Positions 23,548-32,811 of a stretch of DNA of 64,000 nt are shown here, one piece after another. The stretch is from CAZAQK01 sp046344715 (lineage in GTDB: Bacteria > Pseudomonadota > Alphaproteobacteria > Rickettsiales > SXRF01), in the NCBI GenBank assembly GCA_046344715.1, contig JBKDKX010000015.1, positions 34,094 through 98,093 on the forward strand, read 5' to 3'. The position numbers were made by a program, and so were the translations under genes. The notes under the pieces were generated by a model, which was not told where the DNA came from, did not search any database, and worked only from the letters and a program-made list of their open reading frames with translations. Each line of letters opens with the position of its first letter. Position 1 is the stretch's first letter.

Positions 23548-25371
23548 TTAACGATTAGTGGGTGATTTAACAAAATTCTCAAGCGTATCCGCCTGTAAAA
23601 TTGTTTCCAGTTCCAGACGGCGAGTTTTTGAAAAGTTTACAAGAGCGTTTTGATCTTCAAAAAAACCAAAAGATTCGCGTAATGTCTCTTCATCATGTGT
23701 TCGGAAGTGCTCGGATTTCTGCATGACTTCCTCCTTAGGCCTACCCATCCAGACCATAATCTCACGAGCCATATCGAGCGATGAATCAAAAAGCTCACGC
23801 TTGAAGAAATATACGCCCAATTTGTATAAATCATAAGAGTGCTGGCGATTACGTGCACGGGCAAAAATGGTGAGTGCGGGAAACTCTTCCTTGACCATGC
23901 GTATAATGGCAAGGCTTGTCTCTACATCATCCACTGCAACCACAATTGCGGAGGAAGTTTCAGCCCCAGCGACGCGCAATAAGTCAAGCCTAGCTGCATC
24001 ACCGAAATAGCCCTTAAATCCAAATTTACGGATCAATTCAATCTGGTTGGGGTCTTTTTCCAGCACGGTCACTTTGACGTTTTGCGCCATCAAAAAACGG
24101 CCCACAACCTGACCAAAGCGTCCAAATCCTGCAATGATGATAGGAGATTGCTCTACCACACGATCAAACGTATGTTCAGAAAGCACGCTCATAAAATGCG
24201 GCACTATCTTGCGCGTATACCATATCATCATCAGCGGTGTCAGCGTCATGGAGAGCGCTACGATCAGTGTTAGTTGTGCGGATAGTTCCGGCGTTAGTAT
24301 CGCAAGCCCACCGGCAAATTGAAACAGCACAAATGCAAATTCACCACCTTGTGCTAGTGCAAGCGCGCCACCGATACTTTGCATGGAATCAAAACCAAAA
24401 AAACGGAGCAGGGCAATCAATATTAACGCTTTAAATAACATTAGACCAAGCACGGCAAACATAATCATAAGTGGATCACGTGCAAGTAAGGTAAAATCAA
24501 TGCCAATTCCTACCGAAATAAAAAACAACCCAAGTAACAAGCCTTTAAATGGCTCGATATCAGTTTCAATAGTACGGCGATATTCTGAACCTGCCAGCAC
24601 AAGGCCAGCGATGAATGCCCCAAGCGCTGGTGAAATACCCAGCATATGCATAAGCAGCGTGATCCCGACCACGAGTGCGAGCGAAAGTGCGGTAAACACT
24701 TCGCGCTGATTGCTTTTGGCAACCGCACGAAATACATGCGGCGAAGCATATCTGCCAGCAAAAATCAATAAAGCGATGACAGCACTCACGATTAATGCCT
24801 GCATGAATGCTGGCAAATGCGTGATCATACCAGCATGTGCCACTCCTTCACCCCCACCTTGCATTGTCAACAGCGGAATGATGACGAGAATAGGAATCAC
24901 CGCCATATCCTGAAACAATAGCACGGAAAAAGACGATTCCCCCATCGGAGTATTGAGCAAATTTCTCTCTTTTAAAATTTGCAATACCATCGCCGTTGAC
25001 GAAAGCGAAAGTGCCATGCCAATTACCAAACTTATCTGCCAGCTATATCCAAGCAGCACCCCAATGCCAGACAGTGCGGCGGTCGTGACCAACACTTGCA
25101 ACCCACCAAGCCCAAGAATGGCGTGGCGCATACGCCACAATATTGCGGGCTCCAACTCCAAGCCGATGACAAACAACATCATCACTACCCCGAATTCCGA
25201 AATGTGTCGGATATACTCGCTATTTTCAACCATTCCGAAAACATGTGGGCCGATGACAATACCCGCACAAATATAGCCAAGCACCGCGCCGAGTTTGAAC
25301 CGACTTAGCAGCGATACAGTAACGCACGCTGCAATCAGATAAATGAAAATTTCGGAAAGAGCGTTAGTCAT
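23548..25371 (-). CDS. CPA2 family cation/proton antiporter with TrkA-N domain (Kef-like)
   Basis: 607 residues from ATG 25371; the TTG at 25386 is less likely. The first 385 residues hold about 12-13 membrane helices of the Na+/H+ exchanger fold (KLGAVLGYICAGIVIGP, ALSLSSTAMVLQIL, LGAFIAGLVLAGSEYR). A regulatory nucleotide-binding TrkA-N domain follows (IIAGFGRFGQVVGRFL at ~400, then VLEKDPNQIELIRK). The short C-terminal tail is charged. Such proteins release K+ in exchange for H+ when the cell meets electrophiles. It is the first gene of a three-gene operon with the ene-reductase and peroxidase. Confidence 0.92.
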   Translation of the reverse strand: MTNALSEIFIYLIAACVTVSLLSRFKLGAVLGYICAGIVIGPHVFGMVENSEYIRHISEFGVVMMLFVIGLELEPAILWRMRHAILGLGGLQVLVTTAALSGIGVLLGYSWQISLVIGMALSLSSTAMVLQILKERNLLNTPMGESSFSVLLFQDMAVIPILVIIPLLTMQGGGEGVAHAGMITHLPAFMQALIVSAVIALLIFAGRYASPHVFRAVAKSNQREVFTALSLALVVGITLLMHMLGISPALGAFIAGLVLAGSEYRRTIETDIEPFKGLLLGLFFISVGIGIDFTLLARDPLMIMFAVLGLMLFKALILIALLRFFGFDSMQSIGGALALAQGGEFAFVLFQFAGGLAILTPELSAQLTLIVALSMTLTPLMMIWYTRKIVPHFMSVLSEHTFDRVVEQSPIIIAGFGRFGQVVGRFLMAQNVKVTVLEKDPNQIELIRKFGFKGYFGDAARLDLLRVAGAETSSAIVVAVDDVETSLAIIRMVKEEFPALTIFARARNRQHSYDLYKLGVYFFKRELFDSSLDMAREIMVWMGRPKEEVMQKSEHFRTHDEETLRESFGFFEDQNALVNFSKTRRLELETILQADTLENFVKSPTNR

Positions 25372-25448
25372 TCCAACCGCCGTCAACTGTCAAACGTACA
25401 ATTTTACCTGTAAGTAGGAGTGAAGACATAAAAAAGATTCTTTCATTG

Positions 25449-26201
25449 TTATAACAAGCGGGTTAAGCGCAACGCTAGTCCATAAGGTAGAAGACAGAGT
25501 AATTTTAGCCACAGCGTAAAACGTTTGGGAAAATGAATCTCAAATCCATTTGACTGTAAACCTGTGGCAATTTCTTTTGCAGCTTGTTCTGGAGTAATAA
25601 TCATTGGCATCGTAAAATCATTCTTGTCAGTGAGTGGTGTACGCACAAATCCGGGGCTTATCAGTTTAACGTCGATATGCTGTGGGCATTCGGCATGAAG
25701 GCTTTCGGCAAGGTTCGCTATTGCTGCTTTGGTGGCGCTGTAAGGCTGCCCACCCGGCAAACCAATATAACCCGCTACGCTACCGCATAGCGTAATTTGC
25801 CCGTGCGACTGTTCTTTTAGAATTGGCAGCACGGCGTGAATCACATGGATTGCACCCAGAATATTCACCTCTAGCATGTTACGAGTGATGGTAAGATCAA
25901 GCGAACTGAGTTTCATGGGCGTATAAGCTGCCGACATGAAAATCACCCGGTCAATACGGCCAACCGCCGCACGAATAGCCTGTGCGGTTCGTGTCGTCAT
26001 GTCGCTATCCGTTACATCCAGAGGAAATACCAGTGGTGAACCAGCAAGATCAATTTTTAGATGATCAAGTTCCTCTTTCCGCCGCGCAGAAATTACAACA
26101 CGCGCTCCTGCACCTGCAAGCTCAATCGCAAGTGCTTTGCCGATGCCGCTGCTTGCACCGATGACCCAGATCACTTCGTCTTTGAAGAGTGCTTTTTTCA
26201 T
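25449..26201 (-). CDS. Short-chain dehydrogenase/reductase
   Basis: 250 residues from ATG 26201, whose ATGA overlaps the stop of the DUF3833 gene; the longer frame to 26300 is spurious. Rossmann motif VIGASSGIGKALA at about 11-23, NxxG-like region (LEVNILGAIHV), catalytic Ser in CGSVAGYIG and YSATK (Tyr, Lys). The C-terminal hydrophobic stretch may sit at a membrane. It is the last gene of the Cfa-CHI-MFS-DUF3833-SDR operon. In related clusters the SDR is under the same light or singlet-oxygen control. Confidence 0.92.
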   Translation of the reverse strand: MKKALFKDEVIWVIGASSGIGKALAIELAGAGARVVISARRKEELDHLKIDLAGSPLVFPLDVTDSDMTTRTAQAIRAAVGRIDRVIFMSAAYTPMKLSSLDLTITRNMLEVNILGAIHVIHAVLPILKEQSHGQITLCGSVAGYIGLPGGQPYSATKAAIANLAESLHAECPQHIDVKLISPGFVRTPLTDKNDFTMPMIITPEQAAKEIATGLQSNGFEIHFPKRFTLWLKLLCLLPYGLALRLTRLL

Positions 26202-26734
26202 GGCTCTTGCTTCTGCATGAAGATAGTGAGTTCGGAGACTGTTATGCCGAATTTCTTTAGGTAGGAGCGGTTGATGAGCACGCCATCGTTCATCTGCCAC
26301 ATCCAGTCATCAAAACGGATGCGGTAGGTGGTGTCGTCTACAGGCAAATCCATTACATAATTCCAGCGTGCCGCGTTACCTGAAACTGCACCGGTTGCTT
26401 TATCTATAATATCGGCAGCAGTGCCTTCATAGGTTCCATCAGCCAGTTTCTTGATTGTCCACACTCGCTCTTGTTTCTTGCCGTCATAATAAGTGAACTT
26501 TTCTGTGAGCGTTCCTGTATCGCCTTTCCACGTGCCAACCATATCAATATCGAACTGGCTAACCACGCGTCCACGCCAATCCTGAACAATACCCCACGCC
26601 TTCACGGGACCATTAAAATATTCCTTGATATCAACTTTTGGAGTGGTTTCTTTATAGAAATCAAGGCTGTTTCCTCCGCAACTACTGAGCATGATGAGAA
26701 CTCCAATCAGGGTTATTTTCCGTAGAAATGTCAT
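26198..26734 (-). CDS. DUF3833 family lipoprotein
   Basis: 178 residues. A lipoprotein signal with lipobox LSSC (Cys ~19) is followed by LDFYKETTPKVDIKEYFNG, the DUF3833 start, and repeated beta strands with Trp-rich ends (RFDDWMWQMNDGVLINRSYL). DUF3833 proteins are found beside Cfa and SDR genes and may act on membrane lipid. An AAGGA 9 bases before the ATG supports the start even though this makes a 53-bp overlap with the end of the MFS gene. Confidence 0.85.
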   Translation of the reverse strand: MTFLRKITLIGVLIMLSSCGGNSLDFYKETTPKVDIKEYFNGPVKAWGIVQDWRGRVVSQFDIDMVGTWKGDTGTLTEKFTYYDGKKQERVWTIKKLADGTYEGTAADIIDKATGAVSGNAARWNYVMDLPVDDTTYRIRFDDWMWQMNDGVLINRSYLKKFGITVSELTIFMQKQEP

Positions 26735-28007
26735 GAGAATGATCCTTTGTTTTAATGAAAAGTCGATACATAAGAGCTGCGGCTAACAACTTGATCACGC
26801 ATGGAATCAGAGCATAAGCGATGCTGAGGCTTAGTAATGCGGATGATGAGTTGGATAATGCAGGTGTAAATCCTGCTGCATCAAGCAATGGAAAGGCTAT
26901 AGCCGAAGCAAGTGCCAGCGCGGCCTTTGAAAGTAAGGTGAGTATAGAAAATTGTGTAGCTGTGTTGTCTTGCGCGCTGCTTTGGTGAATATTATCGGCA
27001 AGGATAGATGGTGGAAGTGCAAGGTCAGCCCCAAGCGCGATGCCAGAGATCAGACAAATCAGCCCATAAGCAAACACATCTCCTTCATTCAGAAAGAATG
27101 CCCAGACAAAACTGACGATTGCAAGCAAGGTTGCAAATAACCATGCGTGGTATTTACCTCGTTTTTCAGCAAGGCGTTTCCATAGCGGCATGGCGAGAGC
27201 GCCGGAGAGGAAATAGAGTAAAAGAAACAGGCCTAGATAATCTTCTGCATTCAACCTATCTCGTACGAAAAAGATTACTAATATTGCAGGAATGCTTGAT
27301 GCAAGAACGCTTAAACCGTATACTAAAAACAAGCGTCGTGTTTTTGCTGGTAGGGCGCTAAGTGTTTGAAATATATTGGACTGCGCTTTAGATGTTCGCC
27401 TAATAACGCTAGAATGTTTTGAGAACCAGCCATAAAAAAACGATAAGGCAAGAAACATAATTACAAAAAGAATGACGGTGAAGGCAGAATAAACGTACTC
27501 TTCTGGCACTGCTTCTTTAAGCAGCGGGGGCAGGCTCACCGCCAGCAGCAAACCGATGAGGCCGAATGCTTCACGCGTTGCACTGATACGGGTTTGATCG
27601 GGGCTATGGTTTGTCCATAACGCACCTAGTGATGCAAGATTAATGCTGAGAACGCTAAATGCTGTAACAGCGAGCGCCATCGAAATAGTAAACCAAGAGA
27701 CTGCGTATTCATTTTTTGGATGAAACAACGCAAAAATACTGACTACCAGCACCACCGTACTTACCAGCATAACCGTAAATGCCTTATGCGAAAAGCGATC
27801 ACTCAGTGTACCAATGATCGGGTCTTGAATGGCGTCGAATAATCGTAAAGCAAGCAGTACAATACCTAGAACAGTAAGGGAAACCCCGTGCTCTGCCGCA
27901 TAAAAATCTGGAGCCAGTACATAAAGCGGAAATCCTGCAAATGCGATAGGTAAAGCCAGAAAACCATATTGCATCAAGGCGGTTTTCTGAATGGCTGCGG
28001 TGGTCAT
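26682..28007 (-). CDS. MFS transporter (GPH-like) of the Cfa cluster
   Basis: 441 residues from ATG 28007, whose ATGA overlaps the chalcone-isomerase-like gene's stop. About 12 membrane helices; the motif RLFDAIQDPIIGTLSDRF after helix 2 is typical of sugar:cation (GPH-like) transporters. The substrate is unknown. Members in this neighbourhood occur with Cfa and DUF3833 proteins, so a lipid or cell-envelope compound is a fair guess. The frame to 28064 is not supported by a better ribosome binding site. Confidence 0.87.
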   Translation of the reverse strand: MTTAAIQKTALMQYGFLALPIAFAGFPLYVLAPDFYAAEHGVSLTVLGIVLLALRLFDAIQDPIIGTLSDRFSHKAFTVMLVSTVVLVVSIFALFHPKNEYAVSWFTISMALAVTAFSVLSINLASLGALWTNHSPDQTRISATREAFGLIGLLLAVSLPPLLKEAVPEEYVYSAFTVILFVIMFLALSFFYGWFSKHSSVIRRTSKAQSNIFQTLSALPAKTRRLFLVYGLSVLASSIPAILVIFFVRDRLNAEDYLGLFLLLYFLSGALAMPLWKRLAEKRGKYHAWLFATLLAIVSFVWAFFLNEGDVFAYGLICLISGIALGADLALPPSILADNIHQSSAQDNTATQFSILTLLSKAALALASAIAFPLLDAAGFTPALSNSSSALLSLSIAYALIPCVIKLLAAALMYRLFIKTKDHSHDISTENNPDWSSHHAQ

Positions 28008-28519
28008 GAATGCCCCAGCAGTGCTTTGCGTAAAGCGGGCTCGGAAGTTTTTTCGTTTAACCAAATATCGAAGAAGAGCTTGCCGAATAGCGGGTCTTTA
28101 ACAACACCTATGTGTTCTCCATTATGGTAAAAATCGGTGGTTTTTTTACTAGTAAATAGTGCTGTAAGCTCTGTTCCATCTTTCACGTTTGGAAAAATTG
28201 CCAGCATCTGTTTGCGCCAATCTTCAAGCATATCATTATCTGAAAAACCTTGTTTTTTTATCTCTTCGGCAGAGCGGTCGGCAATATCAGCTCCCTCAAT
28301 CTCGCGGAAATAGCGGATAGAAAGTGCATGTGGTTTTTCGGGATGCCACTGGCCATTTGGCGCATAGAGCGTAGCGTCATAGACATCCCAAAATACAACA
28401 GACAGCCTGCCTTCACCTACTTTTTTTGCATTAGGAATCTGCTGCATGATTGTTTCAGATGCAAAGGCGGGGGTAGCAAACCAAAATGCCAGAGTTATGA
28501 TAAGAATACTACGCCGCAT
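28004..28519 (-). CDS. Chalcone-isomerase-like domain protein, exported
   Basis: 171 residues with a signal peptide cut near PAFA|SETI. The body matches the bacterial chalcone-isomerase-like family: VGEGRLSVVFWDVYDATLYAP near the start, IRYFREIEGADIADRSAEEI in the middle and DPLFGKLFFDIWLNEKTSEPALRKALLG at the end (shown in fragments). Plant enzymes of this fold act on flavonoids, while bacterial ones have no proven substrate. It overlaps the Cfa gene by 11 bp and so is co-translated. Confidence 0.8.
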   Translation of the reverse strand: MRRSILIITLAFWFATPAFASETIMQQIPNAKKVGEGRLSVVFWDVYDATLYAPNGQWHPEKPHALSIRYFREIEGADIADRSAEEIKKQGFSDNDMLEDWRKQMLAIFPNVKDGTELTALFTSKKTTDFYHNGEHIGVVKDPLFGKLFFDIWLNEKTSEPALRKALLGHS

Positions 28520-29669
28520 GCTGCAACTCTACTTGCATCACGTCAGTGCGTCCTACATTGAAACTGGCGATGCAGCATGTGAGATAAAACCGCCACATGC
28601 GTATAAATGCATTATCAAAGCCTAAATTTTTTACGTCTGTGAGTTTTGCCTCAAAATTATTTAGCCAGTGCTGTAATGTCAGCGCGTAATCTTTTCCAAA
28701 GCCATAAGAATCAGTCATTCTAAGACCAGCTTTTGCAGCCTCCTGCTTGAAGCGCGTGGGCGATGGCAACATACCTCCTGGGAAGATATAGGTACGGATC
28801 ATATCTCCACCGCGGCGATAGCTCTCAAAATATTCATCCTTGATAGTAATGGTCTGGATGACCGCTTTTCCTTTGCTTGCAAGTAATTCCTGCAATTTAC
28901 CAAAATAGGTTGGCCAGTATTTCTCGCCCACTGCCTCGAACATTTCGATGGAAACGATATTGTCGTATTTACCCTGCTGGATACGATAGTCCTCAAGGGC
29001 AATCGTAGCATCTTTTCCCACACGTTTATGGGCGTATTCATGTTGTGCGCTGGAAATGGTTAGTCCTTTAATGGCGTAATCATTTTTCTGAAGTGCGCGC
29101 TCGGCAAATCCACCCCAGCCACAGCCAACCTCCAGCAATGAACCTGAATTCGGCAATCTGCTAAGGATGCGGTCATATTTATTGTGCTGCGCTTTTACGA
29201 ACGGTTGGTCTGACGCCTCAAACAGAGCGGAAGAGTAAGTCATGCTCTCATCAAGCCAAAGTTTATAAAAATCATTTCCAAGATCATAATGCGCCTGAAT
29301 ATTCTTCTTGCTGCCATTTAGCGTATTACGGGTAAACAGATAGGAAATGCGGGCAGCAATACGCCCAAAAACACCGCCGTAAATATAACTGTTCAGAGCT
29401 TTTTCGTTTTGCAGCCCCATGGTCATGAGTGCCACCAGATCATCGCTATCCCACCAGCCATCGCGGTAGGCTTCTGCAAATCCTGTATCCCCCTTGCTTG
29501 CGAATTGACGAATCACACGCCAGTCATGCAAATGAAGGGTCGCATGTGCGCCCGGCTGTTTGCCATAAAAAGAATATTGTTTACCATCCGGCGTGGTAAC
29601 ATGCATTGCACCAAACTCGATATGTTCGAGTGATTTTAAGAATTGCATGGTGATAGTTTTTTCTAACAT
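28509..29669 (-). CDS. cfa: Cyclopropane-fatty-acyl-phospholipid synthase family protein
   Basis: 386 residues. The N-terminal lipid-binding part precedes the SAM-dependent methyltransferase: HYDLGNDFYKLWLDESMTYS (about 128-147), LLEVGCGWGGFAERAL (SAM site) and SIEMFEAVGEKYWPTYF. The enzyme adds a methylene bridge to unsaturated phospholipid acyl chains, which protects membranes from acid and oxidants. AAGGAACA before the ATG at 29669 supports the start. It leads a five-gene operon and has a motif upstream shared with the FAD-oxidoreductase operon. Confidence 0.93.
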   Translation of the reverse strand: MLEKTITMQFLKSLEHIEFGAMHVTTPDGKQYSFYGKQPGAHATLHLHDWRVIRQFASKGDTGFAEAYRDGWWDSDDLVALMTMGLQNEKALNSYIYGGVFGRIAARISYLFTRNTLNGSKKNIQAHYDLGNDFYKLWLDESMTYSSALFEASDQPFVKAQHNKYDRILSRLPNSGSLLEVGCGWGGFAERALQKNDYAIKGLTISSAQHEYAHKRVGKDATIALEDYRIQQGKYDNIVSIEMFEAVGEKYWPTYFGKLQELLASKGKAVIQTITIKDEYFESYRRGGDMIRTYIFPGGMLPSPTRFKQEAAKAGLRMTDSYGFGKDYALTLQHWLNNFEAKLTDVKNLGFDNAFIRMWRFYLTCCIASFNVGRTDVMQVELQHAA

Positions 29670-29710
29670 ACGTGTTCCTTATCATTTTCTTTCCAACCAG
29701 TTTTTTGCTT

Positions 29711-29753
29711 GTATCTTACCTTTTGGTAAGGTGACGTGTACTACTTACCTTTT
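29711..29753 (-). promoter_or_regulatory. Candidate regulatory region of the Cfa operon
   Basis: It holds the inverted repeat CTTACCTTTTGGTAAG (29715-29730) and a further CTTACCTTTT at 29744-29753. Read on the minus strand, 29711-29735 matches the region before the FAD-oxidoreductase gene at 18 of 25 positions, including ACCTTACCAA. It overlaps the 3' end of the DUF1365 gene and lies 42-66 bp before the cfa start. Confidence 0.55.
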
Positions 29754-30477
29754 CATCATGCTGCGGCGGTTTTACAATATAGCGTATCCCTTTACCCACA
29801 AGTTTGATAGCCTGCCAGTGAATCAGTGCGATAACCTTTAATGTCACCAGCGGGTGCGACCAGAAGGCGCGCCTGAGAGATGTAGCATTTAGCGGGCAGA
29901 ACTTACCTGTAAGTGATGTGATGAGCTGTTTGTTATTCTCCTTATTGAAGTAATCAATCCAGATACCTAGCTGTTCACCCGTAAGTGCAAAACGAAATTT
30001 GTAGCTGCCTTCGCGCGGCAAAAACGGAGAAACATGAAAGAGTTTATCGGCTTCCAGCCATTCATCTGGCGGGATAGGTGCATGGTCAGCCCGCGCACAC
30101 AGATAGCTATGTTGTTCTCCGAAGGTGTTGTGGACTTCACAAATCGCCGCGCGTAGCTTTTTATCTCCGTCTAGGCAGAGAAAAAAACTCACTGGGTTGA
30201 ATACGTAGCCCAGCACACGCGGCATGGTAATTAAGGTAATGTGTTTTATAGATTGATTTAGTCCGTAATCGGCAAGAATTTGTCTTGCCCACGCCTGAAT
30301 ATCACTGCCATCACGTGCCCCATGGTCCTTTTCATGAAACGAGATCATACGGCTAGGAAGCGGCGTTACAGGCATCGGCAATACAAGATAATATACGCCG
30401 TAAGTGAATTGGTTAACTTTTGGGAATAACCGCTTATGCATCACTTTAGCAGTGTAAATCTGTGGTGTTAGATCCAT
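29716..30477 (-). CDS. DUF1365 family protein
   Basis: 253 residues. DUF1365 marks are VMHKRLFPKVNQFTYGVYYL near the start, VLGYVFNPVSFFLC (~107-120), EVHNTFGEQHSYL and FHVSPFLPREGSYKF. The family is almost always next to an FAD-dependent amine-oxidase-like gene and a Cfa-like methyltransferase, in clusters induced by light or oxidative stress. Its reaction is not known. It overlaps the FAD-oxidoreductase gene by 10 bp and is co-translated with it. Confidence 0.9.
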   Translation of the reverse strand: MDLTPQIYTAKVMHKRLFPKVNQFTYGVYYLVLPMPVTPLPSRMISFHEKDHGARDGSDIQAWARQILADYGLNQSIKHITLITMPRVLGYVFNPVSFFLCLDGDKKLRAAICEVHNTFGEQHSYLCARADHAPIPPDEWLEADKLFHVSPFLPREGSYKFRFALTGEQLGIWIDYFNKENNKQLITSLTGKFCPLNATSLRRAFWSHPLVTLKVIALIHWQAIKLVGKGIRYIVKPPQHDEKVSSTRHLTKR

Positions 30478-31757
30478 ACGGGCTCAACACCCATCTGTTT
30501 TGCCATAGCCACGCTACTTCCAAGCCCATCTTCATGAAATCCATAACGCTGATACGCCCCGCAGAACCACAATCTATCACGGCCTTGAATGGTTGGGATT
30601 TCTGCTTGTGCGCGTATTGCTGCTTCATCGAATATGGGATGTTCAAAATTTGCCTCGTCATGCACCAGATCTTTCGCAGGCTCACGGCTGGGGTTTAGCG
30701 TTACGATAAGTGGCGTTTTTGTCGCGAGTGGTTGCAGGTTATTCATCCAGTAACTTAAGCTAACATTAGGGTTATCGTCGGTTTTTGTTTCTGATAAATA
30801 CACCCAGCTTGCCCATGCGCTTTTGTTTTTCGGCATAAAACTGACATCGCTATGTAGTACCATGCGGTTAGGCTGGTAACTGAATTGCCTAAGTATTCGT
30901 GTTGCATCGGTAGAGGGATTTTGTAGCATAGCAAGTGCCTGATCTGCATGGCATGCAAATACAACCTGATCGAACAATGTGCTTCTGCCTTGCGTGTCAT
31001 AAACCATCACGCCATCTGCCATGCGCTCAACCTTCGTTACACCACAATTAAGCTGAATGCGGTCTTTAAGAGGAGCCATAAGTCGTGCGATATATTCCTT
31101 GCTGCCACCTTGCACCGTATACCATTGCGGTTGGTCGTTTAAAGACAATAAACCATGGTTCTCAAAAAATCGAATAAAGCTGCTGGCAGGAAAATCAAAC
31201 ATCTGCGCGAGTGGAGTGCTCCAAATACATGCACCCATGGGCAGTAGAAAATACCGCCGATACCAATCGCCCATACCAAGTGCATCAAGACACGCACCAA
31301 GTGAAATAGAAGGATCTTTCTCAAGATATTCTTTCGCCTGCTTATTAAAGCGGAGTACGTCACGGATCATCCCCCAGAACTGAGGCTTCAGAAGATTGCG
31401 CTTTTGGGCAAATATATTGCTAAGGTGTTGTGTGCCATATTCCAGCCAACCACCCTCAATACTAGCGCCGAATGACATATCGCTTTTAGCAATCGGCACA
31501 TCATAATGTTCAAAAAGCTTGGTGAGCAGTGGGTAATTGCGCTTATTAAATACAATAAAGCCGGTATCGACAGGAATGATTCCATCTGGCGTGAATACAT
31601 TCACTGTGCGGCTATGTCCGCCGATGGAATTGTTCTTCTCATAGACGGTAATCTCATGGTGTGGATGCAGAATTGATGCCGCACCCATGCCCGATATGCC
31701 GGTACCAATAATAGCAATGCGTTGTTTTGTAGATTTATTTTTCATGAGAAACACCAT
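30468..31757 (-). CDS. FAD-dependent amine-oxidase-like oxidoreductase
   Basis: 429 residues (425 if ATG 31745 is used; no decisive ribosome binding site separates them). The dinucleotide-binding motif is IAIIGTGISGMGAASIL at about residues 13-29, followed by the flavin-family pattern EKNNSIGGHSRT. VDTGFIVFNKRNYPLL and the C-terminal LWFCGAYQRYGFHEDGLGSS complete the FAD fold. It probably oxidises or desaturates a lipid-like substrate, working with DUF1365 and Cfa. It is the first gene of the two-gene operon and follows the candidate operator at 31796-31819. Confidence 0.9.
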   Translation of the reverse strand: MVFLMKNKSTKQRIAIIGTGISGMGAASILHPHHEITVYEKNNSIGGHSRTVNVFTPDGIIPVDTGFIVFNKRNYPLLTKLFEHYDVPIAKSDMSFGASIEGGWLEYGTQHLSNIFAQKRNLLKPQFWGMIRDVLRFNKQAKEYLEKDPSISLGACLDALGMGDWYRRYFLLPMGACIWSTPLAQMFDFPASSFIRFFENHGLLSLNDQPQWYTVQGGSKEYIARLMAPLKDRIQLNCGVTKVERMADGVMVYDTQGRSTLFDQVVFACHADQALAMLQNPSTDATRILRQFSYQPNRMVLHSDVSFMPKNKSAWASWVYLSETKTDDNPNVSLSYWMNNLQPLATKTPLIVTLNPSREPAKDLVHDEANFEHPIFDEAAIRAQAEIPTIQGRDRLWFCGAYQRYGFHEDGLGSSVAMAKQMGVEPVWI

Positions 31758-31795
31758 GCCGTTTGTCTTCTTTCATCCGCATTGCCTGATACTAA

Positions 31796-31819
31796 ACTAT
31801 TGGTAAGGTTACCTATAGT
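31796..31819. promoter_or_regulatory. 24-bp dyad before the FAD-oxidoreductase/DUF1365 operon
   Basis: An almost perfect palindrome: ACTAT-x-GGTAA, two central bases, TTACC-x-ATAGT. Its core GGTAAGGTTACC (31802-31813) is shared in part with GGTAAGGTGAC before cfa. It lies 39-62 bp upstream of the start codon and overlaps the last codon of the kinase gene. A MerR/LitR-like or other dimeric regulator could bind here; the regulator is not identified. Confidence 0.55.
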
Positions 31820-32811
31820 TTTACCCTAACGCGTAAGCCAGGATGATTATCTTCCAGCGCAATACTTCCCTGATGTAGATCAATAATCGCTTTTGCCAGG
31901 CTAAGTCCAAGCCCGTTTCCTTCTGTGCTACGGCTGGCATCGGAGCGATAAAACCGCCTGAATACCAGTTCTTTTTCTGCATCCGCAATACCTGTGCCGC
32001 GATCGGCGATAATCACCTCGGATGGGGTAGCAGAGATGATCACATCGCTGCCAACGGGCGAGAATTTGATGGAGTTGCTCACGATATTTGCAAACATCTG
32101 AAACAATAAGTGCCGGTCACCATTGATAGTAATATCAGATGATTTTTTGTGAAGGACTTGAATATTTTTCTCTTCAGCCACAGGCTCAAAAAGTTCTACC
32201 ACATCACCCAGTAGCGCATGTAGATCTACTTCTTCAAATGCTTGATAACGCGTGCCCTTTTCGATGTTAGAAATGCGAAGTAATGAGTTGAAAACAACCA
32301 GTATCTGATCTGCTTCGGTTAGCAAATCTTCCATATCATTCTCATTAACATCGCGCGATTTCATGTCCTCAATTTGATTGCGCAGGTGGGTGAGGGGGGT
32401 GCGCAAATCATGTGCTATATTGTTGCTGACTTCACGAATACCATCCATCAGTGCTTCGTTTCGATCTAAAAAATGATTCAACAGCTGTGCCAAATTGCTC
32501 AAATCATCCCACTTAGTATTTATTTGAATCCGCTGCGATAAATCCCCCGTATCTATAATGTCGCGCGCTGTTTGTGCAATGGTGTTAATACGGTTTACCA
32601 CAAAATGGCTGATAATAAAGCTCACCAGCACTACCAAGGACATCAATACGATGACAATTATGCCGGCGATGGTTGCATGCCCGCTGTCAAACATCACATG
32701 GCTGACGATTGCCACAGAAACGCCAAGCAGTAGCGTAAATAATACTGCCATTTTGAAGCTGGAGCTTTGCCAGTAGCGCCTAGTAGTTATCTTCGATGAT
32801 ATATCCCGCAC
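31813..32811 (-). CDS. Sensor histidine kinase of an OmpR-type pair
   Basis: 332 residues. Two membrane helices (~21-43 and 48-70) enclose almost no periplasmic loop, so it may sense within the membrane. HAMP (~70-120), HisKA with His in NNIAHDLRTPLTHLRNQ (~140) and HATPase (MFANIVSNSIKFSP, DRGTGI, GNGLGLSLAKAI) follow. The layout is that of an EnvZ/QseC-type kinase. It overlaps the response regulator gene by 32 bp. Its 3' end touches the palindrome of the FAD-oxidoreductase operon. Confidence 0.9.
   Translation of the reverse strand: MRDISSKITTRRYWQSSSFKMAVLFTLLLGVSVAIVSHVMFDSGHATIAGIIVIVLMSLVVLVSFIISHFVVNRINTIAQTARDIIDTGDLSQRIQINTKWDDLSNLAQLLNHFLDRNEALMDGIREVSNNIAHDLRTPLTHLRNQIEDMKSRDVNENDMEDLLTEADQILVVFNSLLRISNIEKGTRYQAFEEVDLHALLGDVVELFEPVAEEKNIQVLHKKSSDITINGDRHLLFQMFANIVSNSIKFSPVGSDVIISATPSEVIIADRGTGIADAEKELVFRRFYRSDASRSTEGNGLGLSLAKAIIDLHQGSIALEDNHPGLRVRVKL

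Noticed and set aside
29715..29730. CTTACC/GGTAAG hairpin as a terminator of the DUF1365 operon
   Set aside because: Only a six-base stem without a T run, and the sequence recurs before the other operon, so a regulatory role fits better.
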